Shown here piece by piece: positions 35,301 to 44,457 of a DNA stretch of 64,000 nucleotides. The position numbers were made by a program, and so were the translations under genes. Source of the DNA: Eumeta japonica (taxonomy: Eukaryota; Arthropoda; Insecta; Lepidoptera; Psychidae). Positions within the stretch are counted from its first letter, which is position 1; each line of letters begins with the position of its first letter. The notes under the pieces were generated by a model. That model saw only the letters and a program-made list of their open reading frames with translations, searched no databases and was not told the origin of the DNA. Where the stretch lies: positions 1 through 64,000 of the forward strand of contig BGZK01000839.1 in the NCBI GenBank assembly GCA_005406025.1, read 5' to 3'.

Positions 35301-37345
35301 TGAAGGAACACAATTTATGATGCAGTTTAAAGTAAATTCATGCGTGTGTCATTAGTTTTATTTTTAACTATGGAAGCTTGATGAACAGCTTGCTGGATAA
35401 GTACAAAAGCTTTGCTCAACTTTGATACGTGTAAAATCAAACTTGAGTCCAATACTTATAGAGTAACTATTTTAAGTACATGAAAGACCAGATGTGGAAA
35501 GCTTTTACAAATGTATGATGTATTTTCTCGCATGAGGAATATATTGTATATCACCATGCTATAGTGATATAGCATTAGTTTTGTTAATGAAAAAGCACTA
35601 AAATTCACATAATTGCTAATATGACTGTAAATTTTCCAGTGTTTTTAATTATCAGCAAATAAATGAATTGTGGTCAATAGTTCCGTAAGTAATTATTTAA
35701 CTAAACAATTTAGCATGACTACAGAATCTCAATCAGTTGCCATTTTTATAGTAATAAAGCAAATCATCACCTATTGAAAGTTGCTCTAATTCTAATAATG
35801 CATCAAATATAATCCACAAAGCTCAATTGATCGGGTGCTATTTGAATGTATACATGATGCTATAATTTTTAAAATCATAAATTGTATTTATATATTTGAA
35901 TAATATGTATATTAATAAATAATCTTACATTTCCAGTGCCGATACTGCAGAAAATTCATACTATCGTGAAGTGCTGTCATGGGTGTGTGGTGGTGCTACT
36001 ATCGCTGGTCTTGTACTCACATTGTTTTTGCCCAACCTTGGGCACTCTGCACAATCAAGAAATGGTAATAATTTATCGTTATTGACATGTATGAAATTTC
36101 AGTTGGTTTTACATTTAAAAAAATAGTTTTGCATCATATGGCTGTGATATGAGGGTCACTCTAAAATTATTGAGATACAAGAAAACTATATGTGAGGTGC
36201 ACTTATAAATTTCTAGAATGAGCCACTTACATAAACAATATTTAAAAAGTAATTACTATATTTGAAAATGAAACGCTTGGGCTGTAGAATACAGTTTGTT
36301 TCATCTAACTGTCAATTGTTTTTATATTATAGCTTCATTTTAAAAATTGCATGCTTCATCACTATGGATTTGTCATGGTACGATTTTCATAGTACGGATT
36401 ATCTATGACTTTAAATGTAATTTGACAGCTCAGCAGAGCCTTACTCGGCTTTGAACTGCTTTTGGCAATGAAGCACCGAGATAAACTAATATTTATAACT
36501 GCTTTGCAGAATTCATGTACACTCGTACACTGCTGTCGTGAACAACAAAAATATCAATGCTGTGCACCATATGATTAAAACAAACAGGTGACCTGCCATG
36601 AGATTCAGGCATCTTTAGGCATAGGCATAAGTCAAATACAATCAATCCTACACAAACATTTTGGTATGCAAAAATTATACTTGTGGTGGATCCCACACAA
36701 TTTAACTGAGTCTCAAAAAACAGACTGTGTCACTTGGTGCAGTTCACAGCATAGTATTGCTGTGAAGTGAATTATATTTTATTTAAAAAACAAATTAATT
36801 AAATTTTATTTTGCAAAATCGATTAATATTATTTCTATCAAAAATACTAGCGGTCACAAGTTGCCTAAAGTTGACAAAAATATATTCCCTCATCCATAAA
36901 AATATGTAAAAATTAGATTTTGGTTAAAAACTAGAGGAATGTAGTAATCTCACTGCCAGATCTTGTACTATATGGTTTAATTTGTGATAGTACAATAAAA
37001 AATATACATTTTAGTGCTTAGGTAACTTTGTAATAGAAATTCATAATTTTGGTGATATTGCTCATTCTTTCACCTGACTTAATTAATGACCTCAAATATT
37101 TAACATGATGTTTGTTTGTTTTGGCATTATCTTGACCAAAACTATTGAATAGATTTTGATTTATCTAACTGGAACAGAATAAAGAAGATTATATAAATAA
37201 CAAATATACTAGTTTAGCCTTAAGTACAAATTTGATACTTCATGTTGTTTTTCAATTGACTAGCCTAGAATTAACTTAAAATAATATTGTTTCAGATGAC
37301 AATATAACTACTGATGGAGCGTCATCAGATGAACCAGAAGCATAA
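20373..37345 (+). CDS. MFSD12: Major facilitator superfamily domain-containing protein 12
   Basis: Eight coding exons: 20373-20652, 22422-22629, 27021-27105, 27503-27691, 28286-28583, 33783-33933, 35937-36064 and 37296-37345. All junctions use GT/AG and phases match, giving 462 residues, close to the vertebrate protein. MFSD12 is a lysosomal and melanosomal MFS transporter needed for cysteine import in vertebrates; the insect role is inferred. Visible features are QLGYGVGHVLNDVCASLWFT in helix 1, GYFSDHTES in the helix 2-3 loop (the MFS Asp motif), GTACVLGSFPFIF, PELAEDEQTRTHLTAVR in the helix 4-5 loop, a cytosolic central loop (EKQSYIRQENLDD), GARTEASAFVYGLMSFTDKL in the C-terminal half, and an acidic tail DDNITTDGASSDEPEA. 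I chose ATG 20373 (MDNELVDIS) over 20256. Introns carry at least seven transposon relics. The order of helices and all exon frames are intact. Confidence 0.95.
21236..21966 (+). mobile_element. Mariner relic in MFSD12 intron 1
   Basis: Plus-strand frames give PITAKVDAILEKVEQDW, YTKKLDTWVLKEI, and then, at 21691-21966, GVVFHHDNAKSPTSLASRQT and MHPPYSPDLVPSYFHLF. These are mariner transposase blocks. The third catalytic Asp (normally in P-S-D-Y-H-L-F) is Tyr here, and the N-terminal half is full of stops. No clear terminal inverted repeats were found. Confidence 0.85.
22700..23630. repeat. Dispersed non-coding repeat in MFSD12 intron 2
   Basis: AT-rich text with the 'AAAATCGGTAGATCTGTTCAAGAGCTA' style phrase (near 23101-23127) recurring more loosely at about 24150. 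Such phrases are common in dispersed insect repeats. No coding remains are seen before 23640. Confidence 0.35.
23640..23935 (-). pseudogene. Endonuclease/exonuclease/phosphatase-fold fragment
   Basis: The minus strand encodes AGDFNRDFKKEESVPLIEYL, then KVFNFEMINDRSIPTLRYGT with TIDAIFTRYIEKIECKSL and FSYHKILVTFIN. GDFN followed by a T-x-x-G-[ST]-x-I-D-x-[IV]-F segment and an S-Y-H-[KR] ending is the C-terminal half of an EEP-type nuclease. The final His is the usual S-D-H or S-Y-H catalytic position. Such domains occur in LINEs, Helitrons and some uncharacterised insect transposon proteins. This copy starts abruptly at about 23930, one codon downstream of the GDFN motif's upstream residues. 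Confidence 0.6.
24053..24062. promoter_or_regulatory. Perfect CLEAR-type palindrome GTCACGTGAC
   Basis: GTCACGTGAC is the consensus bound by TFEB/MITF-family factors that drive lysosomal genes. It lies in a GC-rich patch (about 23985-24060) in intron 2 of MFSD12, itself a lysosomal gene. A second, weaker palindrome ATCACGTGAT is in intron 5 at 33053-33062. CACGTG cores also occur elsewhere in the window, so function is only a suggestion. Confidence 0.3.
24641..24672 (-). repeat. Member of a dispersed GGCCATCC...AACTTCC repeat family
   Basis: Reverse complement of AAGTTTTAGGATGGCCTGCA; the same phrase, GGCCATCC(C/T)(T)AAAACTTCCC, occurs on the plus strand at 38590-38617 and 55251-55275. It is followed by a hairpin at 24683-24720. 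The larger repeat around it is poorly delimited. Confidence 0.45.
24683..24720. repeat. Short inverted repeat
   Basis: CTTACAAATCTGTA and TACAGATTTGTAAG form a perfect 14-bp stem around about 11 nt, in intron 2 of MFSD12. Confidence 0.6.
24870..25760 (-). mobile_element. Mariner relic in MFSD12 intron 2
   Basis: The minus strand, in shifting frames, reads ANVQSVEKLIQEN and RDMGIGLEMTQAIIHNHL-like residues (about 25680-25560), then HAPYSPDLTSCYLNLF (about 25090-25040) and EWSEVFFKWFKCIEKSIHAQ GEYFK (about 25000-24910). This is the order helix-turn-helix, catalytic PYSPDL, C-terminal W-x-x-C-x-x-G-x-Y-F of mariner. Many frameshifts make it dead. It is of a different subfamily from the intron 1 copy. 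Confidence 0.75.
25885..26521 (-). repeat. Lepidopteran dispersed repeat (SINE/LINE-like), reverse orientation
   Basis: The left edge reads AAAACTAGTTTTTGCCCGCG then GTTTCGCCCGCATGG; the right edge contains GACAGACAGACACAC and ends TTTGTATGGAT. This is the reverse of the repeat at 41830-42952 and is a hallmark of moth and butterfly genomes. No protein is encoded. Confidence 0.7.
27855..28085 (+). mobile_element. Mariner fragment in MFSD12 intron 4
   Basis: Contains VVLHHDNAKI and, after a gap, NAFQEVIKDIPKE followed by WSNCFFN-like residues in another frame. This is the catalytic HHDNA block joined to the C-terminal end of a mariner transposase. An internal deletion removes the part between them. 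Confidence 0.6.
28795..29835 (+). mobile_element. Mariner element with intact ends in MFSD12 intron 5
   Basis: Terminal inverted repeats ATTAGGAGTACAAATAAGTT (28795 on) and its complement ending 29835 match over 26 bp with one difference; a TA lies at the left end and TG at the right. The plus strand encodes RHLRELLIYFFNLKK, SDFDVEDKDRSGKS, EEDSS-TQKELALTIEVIQQ, then RLSRALKEQRPQYY, HDKIIFLHDNARLHVA and, after a double frameshift, SMAHALSEQRF to GIRTLPERWKK. Stops near 29030, 29120 and 29216 disable it. The SPD block is out of frame. It belongs to another mariner subfamily than the copies in introns 1 and 2. Confidence 0.9.
30230..30430. other. GC-richer intronic patch of unknown origin
   Basis: Begins AAAACCCTGCTCGGCCAGAC and includes GGCGCCGCGCGGGATGATG, in strong contrast to the AT-rich intron. 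The minus strand is open for 70 codons (30447-30235) but the peptide is unlike anything I know. It could be a transposon end or an old pseudogene. Confidence 0.3.
30739..31351. repeat. CAGTCCCCTG motif series inside the TIR element
   Basis: Copies of (A)ACAGTCCCCTG(G/T) occur at 30740, 30938 (with one change), 31282 and 31296 on the plus strand, and as the complement CAGGGGACTGT at 31320 and 31340. Two further copies (CAGTCCCTGG, CAGTCCCTGT) lie near the right end at 32737 and 32757. Subterminal repeats of this kind are usually transposase-binding sites. The two central copies are inverted relative to the outer ones. Confidence 0.75.
31595..32070 (+). pseudogene. Basic coiled protein remnant of the TIR element (ORF A)
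   Basis: A frame beginning near ATGGCGCCAAAGAAAAAAAG (31595) continues, with breaks, into the open stretch 31768-32070. It encodes MTPREHRDAKKKWKVHCTKY, then KNTQILTDLLHVKW and a Lys/Glu-rich coiled coil, KKKRDEEIKELKRKV. The pattern of a 'PPKKK-start, R/K-rich repeats, TPREQR-like box, coiled coil' resembles uncharacterised transposon proteins in other insects, as far as I recall. It is probably a DNA-binding accessory or N-terminal transposase part. Frameshifts occur near 31630 and 31690. Confidence 0.45.
32176..32493 (+). pseudogene. Second protein remnant of the TIR element (ORF B)
   Basis: Open for 105 codons: MEYRYVSIIDKIDEEDGEI, then VTFLKLCDNKGQLFRYD, DVSDVTMDQVVQKLSNPN and FYKFDLPVDVFEKN. 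It looks like the C-terminal, non-catalytic end of a transposon protein. It follows ORF A after about 105 bp; the segment that would carry a catalytic domain seems to be deleted between them. The family is not recognised with certainty. Confidence 0.4.
32542..32619 (+). repeat. Tandem duplication, 39 bp x 2
   Basis: GTAAATATTAAGATTACAGT and the following 19 bp at 32542-32580 are repeated at 32581-32619 with two substitutions. It lies within the TIR element, after ORF B. Confidence 0.85.
33053..33062. promoter_or_regulatory. ATCACGTGAT palindrome (E-box type)
   Basis: It lies in a GC-rich patch (about 32990-33115) of MFSD12 intron 5, immediately before a G-rich run, with a second CACGTG at 32993. 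It would be a weaker MITF/TFEB-type site than the one in intron 2. Confidence 0.2.
33067..33089 (+). other. Canonical G-quadruplex motif
   Basis: Five G-runs of three or four (33067-33069, 33072-33074, 33076-33079, 33082-33084, 33086-33089) are separated by one or two bases. This meets the strict G4 rule on the coding strand of MFSD12 intron 5, so the pre-mRNA could also fold. It is striking in such an AT-rich window. Confidence 0.75.
33994..34038. repeat. Perfect 20-bp palindrome with 5-nt loop
   Basis: AATTCGAGAAAATTTCTTTA at 33994-34013 and its exact complement at 34019-34038, in MFSD12 intron 6. Confidence 0.9.
36149..36775 (+). mobile_element. Mariner fragment in MFSD12 intron 7
   Basis: Starts with GAGGGTCACTCTAAAATTAT, a terminal-repeat-like sequence. 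It reads VTCHEIQASLGIGISQIQS, ILHKHFGMQKLYLWWIPHN and LTESQKTDCVTWC, the helix-turn-helix and WIPHxL linker of a mariner transposase. The catalytic half and right end are missing, so it is a truncated copy of yet another subfamily. Confidence 0.8.
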
Positions 37346-37416
37346 AGCGTTATGTGTTATATATATTAGTTAATGCACATATTTTACTTATATTTAGGTG
37401 TCCATGACAAAACGTA

Positions 37417-37422
37417 AATAAA
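37417..37422 (+). terminator. MFSD12 poly(A) signal
   Basis: AATAAA 72 bp after the MFSD12 stop codon, the first canonical hexamer. Confidence 0.7.
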
Positions 37423-37487
37423 ACATGGAGAAATTAAGGATATTATGTCCTAATTTAGAGAATAGGTTTAAAATTGTTTTATTAATT

Positions 37488-37521
37488 GATTGCATACTAT
37501 TGTTTGTAATAGTATGCAATC
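37488..37521. repeat. Perfect 14-bp palindrome with 6-nt loop downstream of MFSD12
   Basis: GATTGCATACTATT and AATAGTATGCAATC around GTTTGT. It is 66 bp past the first poly(A) signal, so it is in the 3' UTR only if a later signal is used. Confidence 0.9.
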
Positions 37522-38567
37522 AAATTATAATTCAATATTTGTAATGAAACCTTAGTTCCTGTGAATAATTAATCATTACTTTATGTATCTCGTGCTGGGT
37601 TTATTTGATGTTATTAGAATAATGCATTCTATTTTCCTTATATAAATTTTTTATGGCATATTTTGACTCTTTATTATATAGATGTATATTGTGATATTTA
37701 AAAGAATTTTTTAATGTAATTATTTAATTATAGGTCTGAAATGTGTATGTTTGATTTTGTAGGTAATGTAAGGTTTTCTTTGTAGTTCATTCTAATGTTC
37801 TAATTTCTTTAAATTAATTCTTTTAATACCTGTTTTGTAAGAAATAAGCTACAGATCACATATCTACTTTATACTCACACATACTCACATTGATGTAAAT
37901 TATATAAATACAATATGTATCTTGTTGTTCTTTTTGACTTGATTGAATAGTTATTTGTTTTTATAAGCTCACAATTTAATTTAAAATGAAACTTGAATTT
38001 GTTAATAAATTGAAATATATTATCAGTTTATTGTGAAAAAAATATCTAATTTGCAATTTATTTTTCTAAGAATTTCACATTTTCATATTAATAATATGTA
38101 ATTTTTCTGCAATTAGTTAATTTCTGATATTTCAAATTGTTTGGGTTAAACCTTGACTATGTATTATGAAAAACACTTATGAAATGTTTTTTTATTTAAC
38201 ATTTTTTATGATTTAAAATGCTTTAATTAATCTAAAATCTTATTCCATGTGATATCTAGTATACTTGTACTGTATATTGTTTCCTAGGAAATTTTTATAG
38301 ATTTTTATCAACAACATATTTTAATTGATGAAAAAAATGAAATGATAGAAAAATGACAAATACTCTCGTAATCCACCATTCGATAATTTATGTGAAAATC
38401 TCTTATGTATATTCTCCATGATCCAACAGGTCCTGACTGCACTGACTCAATATGAAAGCTCCATGCACTCAAATATAAAAAAAAAAGAATTACGGGAAGG
38501 TAATGCCTCTGCATATGCAGTGTCTAACTACCTATATAGTAAGATGATAAAAACTTGAAACAAAAAT

Positions 38568-38660
38568 TAGAAAAACGGTTGACCCTGAAGGCCATCCCTA
38601 AAACTTCCCGTGTGATATTTGTCGATTTGTTTCTGAGCTCCTTGACTATCAAAATATACT
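38568..38660 (+). repeat. Dispersed repeat family member, plus orientation
   Basis: AAAAACGGTTGACCCTGAAG, then GCCATCCCTAAAACTTCCCG, shared with 55233-55275 and with the complement at 24641-24672. Confidence 0.55.
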
Positions 38661-39529
38661 TATTTATAAGTTATTGAAATTTTTTTAGTGTGTAAGCTTA
38701 AAAATCCGAACTACAGCGGACCTTTTAGGCCTTGAATATATATATATATATTTATTCGAAACCGGGGGAAATACTAGTATCAAAATAAAATATAGGCTAT
38801 ATTACTTGGGGACAATGTAGCATTCTATGAATGAAGGATATTTAAAATTGGTCTAGTAGTTCAGTTTAATAGTACAAATACGCGAACGCAGTCAGGGATA
38901 ATTGCTGGTAGGTTTAATAAAAACACGCACGTATTTGTATTCAATATTATATCAAAATTTCGAGTTAAATGTTCAACTATTTTTCGAGTTTACACAAACA
39001 ATTATTTAGAGACATGAAGGCCACCAAAGAAGTACAAAAGTAAGGATTAATTTTTTTATGCTTACCATATGGTGTATCGAAATCATATGTATAGCATATC
39101 ATTATTGCAATGTATTCTTATTGTATACCAATTTTTATCAAGATCGTTTTAAAATTAAAAAAAAAACATACAAGACAAAAATGTTATAAATGGTAAAATT
39201 TAGGTCAACAAATATTTATCACAAAATTTATCAAAATTAAAAGAAATCACATACAGAATCTACAGTTTTATACACTAGTATATACTAATTTATGTAAAAT
39301 ACGCTTCACCTCATAGTGAGGTTACATGAAATGATGAGATGACAGAATAGAAAAGAAAGCAGAACATACATGTTAATAACCATCCTTGGGGATTCATTAT
39401 TGTGTGATATAGTACTATATTTAAAAGACAAAATCTATTATCAAGATTGTAGCTATTTTCTTTCCAGGAAGCTGAAAAATAATAGAAATGTACAGCATGC
39501 GCCAATGTTTTCACTGCACTAATGCCGAC

Positions 39530-39690
39530 TGATCTGGCTGAGGTGGTGACGTCGCCACTATAAAGTATTTACCGTGTTGCCGGCGTATGCGCACTTTGAT
39601 CCAACGTCGCCGCCAGTCTTTCCACCTTCGGCAACCATTGCCCATTCCGCCTTGCGGTCGTAAGACTGGAAACTTTCATTGTTTTGATTT
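39530..39690. other. GC-richer patch, origin unknown
   Basis: Contains GGCTGAGGTGGTGACGTCGC and CCGCCTTGCGGTCGTAAG. The minus strand is open from 39791 to 39558 and encodes QENVYRFVAANQNNESFQSY, then DRKAEWAMVAEGGKTGGDVG. Possible transposon end, promoter relic or pseudogene; not assigned. Confidence 0.3.
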
Positions 39691-40499
39691 GCGGCAACAA
39701 AACGGTAAACGTTTTCTTGGAGTGATACGATAAGAAAATGGGAAACATGTTCCAGAATGAGTACCGTGTAAACTCTTATAACGATACTCAATATACAGAC
39801 ACACTCCTTAAAATGTCGAAATTACTTGACTTTGTTTGATTTACCTTGTTATCTATACAATGATACACTATACAGCATGACGCTCACTCTAAATAACAAT
39901 AACAATACGGCATTAAGCATTAAGCAGTACTTTCTGAATTGCCAAAATCAATAAGAACTGCAGCTGTGAACATTCTTAGTTTGTTATTTTGCTGCTTTAT
40001 TATCTATCATGTGTTTACCTCGACTAGCGTACTGAAGTTTCTAAGAAATTCTCTCTTTTGTTTGTTGTGTGATGAATTTGCACATGTTTACCTCAGCTAC
40101 TATGCTATTGTTAGGTTGTTTCGGAGCAGCAAAAAAGTCACCAAGATAAGACTATATGCCATAAATATTATTATTTTCATATTTGTATTATATTAATAAA
40201 TAAATTTGTACATGTATTAATTGGTAAAATAATATTAATTTTTTTCTCTCTCCATTTAATGACAACACTGGTAACACCAAAAATACAGTTTTTAAGTGTC
40301 GCATAGAGTTAACACTTATTTAGCATTCAATAAGAGAATGTATTTTTTTATGGACTTGCAAAAAATGTAGATTAAATGTTATATATGTATTTAAATTACT
40401 ATATTTTTTCCTAGTTCTACATGACGAGCTAACTCTGGGCTGAGGGTCTCTACGGGAGGATTTTAACACATTGTATAATGAATTATAGCGTCACGATTA

Positions 40500-40860
40500 A
40501 AAGAATAGATTTCGAACCTCTAAAGGAAAAAAGCTACCACTCTAGGATAGAATTGTTGTCCGTGTGTCCATCTGTCTATCAAGACTTTTTCTTGGGAATG
40601 ATGGGGAGATATCAAGTTCAAATTAACATTAAATACTTGTTTGCGGTCCCTTGAAGCTGAAAAAAAATAATGCTTCTAAGTCAACATAATAAAATATTAC
40701 CAAAATATGGTCAATTATGCTTTATATTTTTAAGATCGCAAGTGAATCAAAACCTGTAGAATACTTCCTAATGATCTAGAATCATGAAATTTGGCAAGGA
40801 AAAAGGTCTCACAACAAGTAAAGGAGAAAATTTTAAAAGCGGTAATTTATAGTTATATGT
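40500..40860 (+). repeat. Dispersed insect repeat
   Basis: Contains TTGTCCGTGTGTCCATCTGT, GTCCCTTGAAGCTGAAAAAA and ATCATGAAATTTGGCAAG. I associate these phrases with a widespread lepidopteran repeat. No coding content. Confidence 0.5.
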
Positions 40861-41829
40861 TTTTTTTATGATTATAAACACAGATGCAATTGAAGTATGG
40901 ATAGTGATGTAGACCAATATATGGAAGAACATTTTTTAGACTCATAATGCTAATACTTAATATTTTCGAAATTTAAGGCATTTCAAAAAAGTATTTTACA
41001 AAAGCAAAAGTTTCGCGATTTCTTGAGAGAATATCTAAACAGTACCAATATCGAAAACATAGATAAAAATTATCCAAACTTGAATGATATATCTACATAT
41101 ATAAGTAAGTTTGTATGAAACTCGGGATGCAAGTCCTATTCGCACTCATTTAGTTTTTTTTATATTAGCTTTTACTTTCTACATAAATTCTAATAACCAC
41201 TAGTGATTTTATTTTTATATATTTAAAATTTACTTATTGTGTAATATTTATTTATAAAATTATATTACGTGTTAGTTATATTTCAACTATTGTGACCTTT
41301 TATTTACTATTTTATAAAGAATATATAATAGTTACCTTTAATGTTTATATACAAGATTATATAAGAACGTCTTATTGATAAAATTACTGTGATTTTTACT
41401 CTTAATAATGGAAATGCATAGTGACAAACAAATAAAAATTTGATTTTGTAGAAATGATGTTTTATTAACTGGCTAAAAAAATGAGGAAGGTTAGATTATT
41501 TTGTATTTTTGGTTTGAAGTTTTTATCTATTATATTTGATTTATCTAGTATCTAGATTGTGATTTTTTTCTCTACATTGATTCCAAAAGTTTCAGTTAGA
41601 CTTAATATAAAAAAATGACAATTATTGTTATTTTTTTTATGCATATTTAATGTGAATTTGATGAATTAATTTTTAAATCAAAATATTTTTCACCTTAGTT
41701 TGATACAAAGTTTAGCTAAATCTGTAAATAGAAAATAAACGAAATTCATTTTATAAAAATATTCGAGCTATAGCATTGAAATTTTATAAATCTTTATCAA
41801 GAGTATGCTCTTAATTTTATTAATCTATT

Positions 41830-42952
41830 ATAAACGCGAAAGTTTGTAAGTATGGATGAATGTTTGTTGATCTTTCACGCAAAAACTACTGAATGGATTT
41901 TAATGACACTACAATAATATATAGCTTACACATCAGAATAATACATAGGCTATAATTTATAAAGATATAGTGTCAATTATCCAAAATATAATGATAAATG
42001 TCAAGTAAATAAAAAAAAAATCTGTCGTTTGCGAGCTATTCTGACGTACGCCGCAAAAACCATTGGATACACATACATAATTTATAATGGAAATGTTTAT
42101 CTTAGATAGTACTATAAAAAAGCTCGTGACAGTTTCTATCTATCTTTTATGTGTAAGCCATTATCGCAAAAATAGTGAACCATAAATACAATAATAATTG
42201 ATAATTTATTTTTAATGCACATTTGGTACTAACAAATTGATCCTTATATCAAAATAAATACTTTTATCGCATCTGGTGTTTAAAGTAGATAAACTTTGTC
42301 TTTTATGGTATATCATTTGGACAAATATTTGAGTAGTTATGAAATATGACGTCAGACCATAAAGGTAGCAGGCATACATTTGAGCATGCAATGTTTTTCC
42401 CACGGCCAGCTCTATGTGGCTTGTTCACGCGTTTCTAAATCGCAAAATCTGCATGTTTATACAGATCAAAATAAATCGTTCAACATAGTTAATAGCAATA
42501 GTAACCACCTATAACTTTTTGCATTACTATCAATCATATACTTCCGTACCTATCTATCTTTACAAAATATAGCGTTTATAATACCTATAATACACATTAG
42601 TGAGATCATCATAAAAAATACTTAGTTCCAATTACACACATTACACAATATAATTGTTCGAACACATAACTGGAGAATAGCTGGACCGATTTTAATTTTA
42701 ATTAATAGTTATGTTATGTGTAAACTGAAATGTATAAAAAATCAGTAGGTATAGATTATGTTTATCTTCCAACAATTTTTAAGCTGTCACTTTAAAAATC
42801 ATCAGCCATGTAAATGAAATAGCTACGAATATATAAAGGCTGTTGTTATATCATCAATGTCTATAAATTGGCCCTATAAAAAAAAATTTCATATGAACAA
42901 GATGAAAGAATACATTTTATGCCTATGCGGGCGGAACCGCGGGCAAAAGCTA
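41830..42952 (+). repeat. Lepidopteran dispersed repeat (SINE/LINE-like)
   Basis: Starts AACGCGAAAGTTTGTAAGTA, contains TTTCACGCAAAAACTACTGA and ATAATACATAGGCTATAATT, and ends GCGGGCGGAACCGCGGGCAA then AAGCTA. This head-and-tail pair is typical of moth and butterfly genomes; the middle may contain a second, unrelated insertion. Confidence 0.65.
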
Positions 42953-44333
42953 ATAGCAAATAAATGTCAAGTAGAATGGACATATATTTAAAAATCTTTA
43001 ATATTGTCATCAGTCATTTCATGTATATTTTTGACGAGTTAATGAGTTAGTGCCTACATTTGTATGACATAAGTTATGGGGACTAAGATTAGTCACCCAT
43101 GACTGATATGAGAAGACTGCCATAAGTAGATAGTTAAGACAGTCTACTTGGCTAACAAGGATAACCTCACCCTAGATGTCATGTTCATAATCCTCACTCG
43201 AAAACCTTTCCACCTATCAGGTATCAATTTTATGAGATGTGGTATGTTCACTACAACATTGAACTTGATCTTGTAGCGATGGTGCTATGGAGTAAGTTCT
43301 TTAATGGCGTAAACCCACAACAAAAGAATTCTTTATAATAATCTGGGATGGAAATTTGTATGAAAGACCTATCATTTCCATGAAACAAAATATAAGGTGT
43401 TTAAGCTTCCAGTAAAAAAAGAAAGAACACTATTTGAGCATATTCCCTATTTATACATTAGTTGGAAGATGTTTGTATAGAAATATTATTATTTTGTAAG
43501 TTGGAAACATTAAAATTGGTATTTAAGATTAGAGATAAAATTCTGAACATGAAGACAGTGACAATATTAACTGCATACATGCCAATTTTTTTAATTTACT
43601 TCTCCAAAATAAGTACACTTCCAGTTTTTAAAGGTTCATTTTTCAAAATAGTCATTTATTTTTAATAAACAAATGATAGGAACTGGGAATTGAAAGAAAT
43701 TGTTTAATGTTTATGATAAAAATGGAAGAGCAATTCAAAACATCCACATATAATTAAAATTATATGACCAAGCATTTGATTTATGATTACCGACCAAGCC
43801 ACTAAATTTAACAAGTTGAGATTTTTAAAGAACGATCCTGTCATATATAACTACTAGGTTTTTTTTGACGTTCCTTTACAAAAGGGAGATGAAAGGTCAT
43901 ATGGAAATATCATTCATATTGAAGTTTTGAGCTCTTTTCAAATAAACATATTGTAAGGATGGAATAGGGGTCGAAAAATCTAGAATAAGATAAGAATTAG
44001 TAATATAGCGACATGCGAAGTTGGATGAAACTAAAGTAAAACTGGTTTCATAACAGTAGATTCACAATCAAAAGTGCAATGCAAGTTGGAATTGGGAGAC
44101 AGTGTGTTGAAATAGTTGAAACTAGCAACAGCTTTGTAACCAAAAGCAAAATTAAAATCAAATCTAGAGTTAACTTGGAGTTGAAAAAATTTATTAAAAT
44201 TGAGTTTGCATGGAAAGTGGCAAAAGTATTGGGACTTTAGGGTGACAGGAGCTGGAAAAATAATGATAAGACATGAATTTATATGGAAGGACAGATAGTA
44301 TGTCATAATTGAAAGAATGAGTTTCATATCACA

Positions 44334-44339
44334 TTTATT
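44334..44339 (-). terminator. UCH poly(A) signal
   Basis: TTTATT on the plus strand is AATAAA on the minus strand, about 120 bp after the UCH stop codon. Confidence 0.6.
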
Positions 44340-44457
44340 TTTCATAATACATGTTTAAGCTTGCTTGGTGTTAGCAACAGTAAGCAGAGCATTTAAGGCC
44401 CAAAGGGGTCACATTCATTTAAAGCTGAGATATAAGCCTGCCATAAAACTTGATCCT

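Larger units (their letters stand above)
37523..44333. other. Intergenic region between MFSD12 and UCH
   Basis: No supported gene. The contents are AT-rich sequence, a copy of the GGCCATCC repeat family (38568-38660), a GC-richer patch at 39530-39690, a dispersed repeat at 40500-40860 and a long lepidopteran repeat at 41830-42952. Open frames of up to 104 codons have no recognisable content. Confidence 0.6.

Noticed and set aside
39939..40196. 85-codon open frame with hydrophobic segments
   Set aside because: AT-rich sequence gives hydrophobic peptides by chance; no signal of a real gene nearby.
44031..44345. 104-codon minus-strand open frame downstream of UCH
   Set aside because: It lies around and beyond the UCH poly(A) signal and shows no domain; probably chance.
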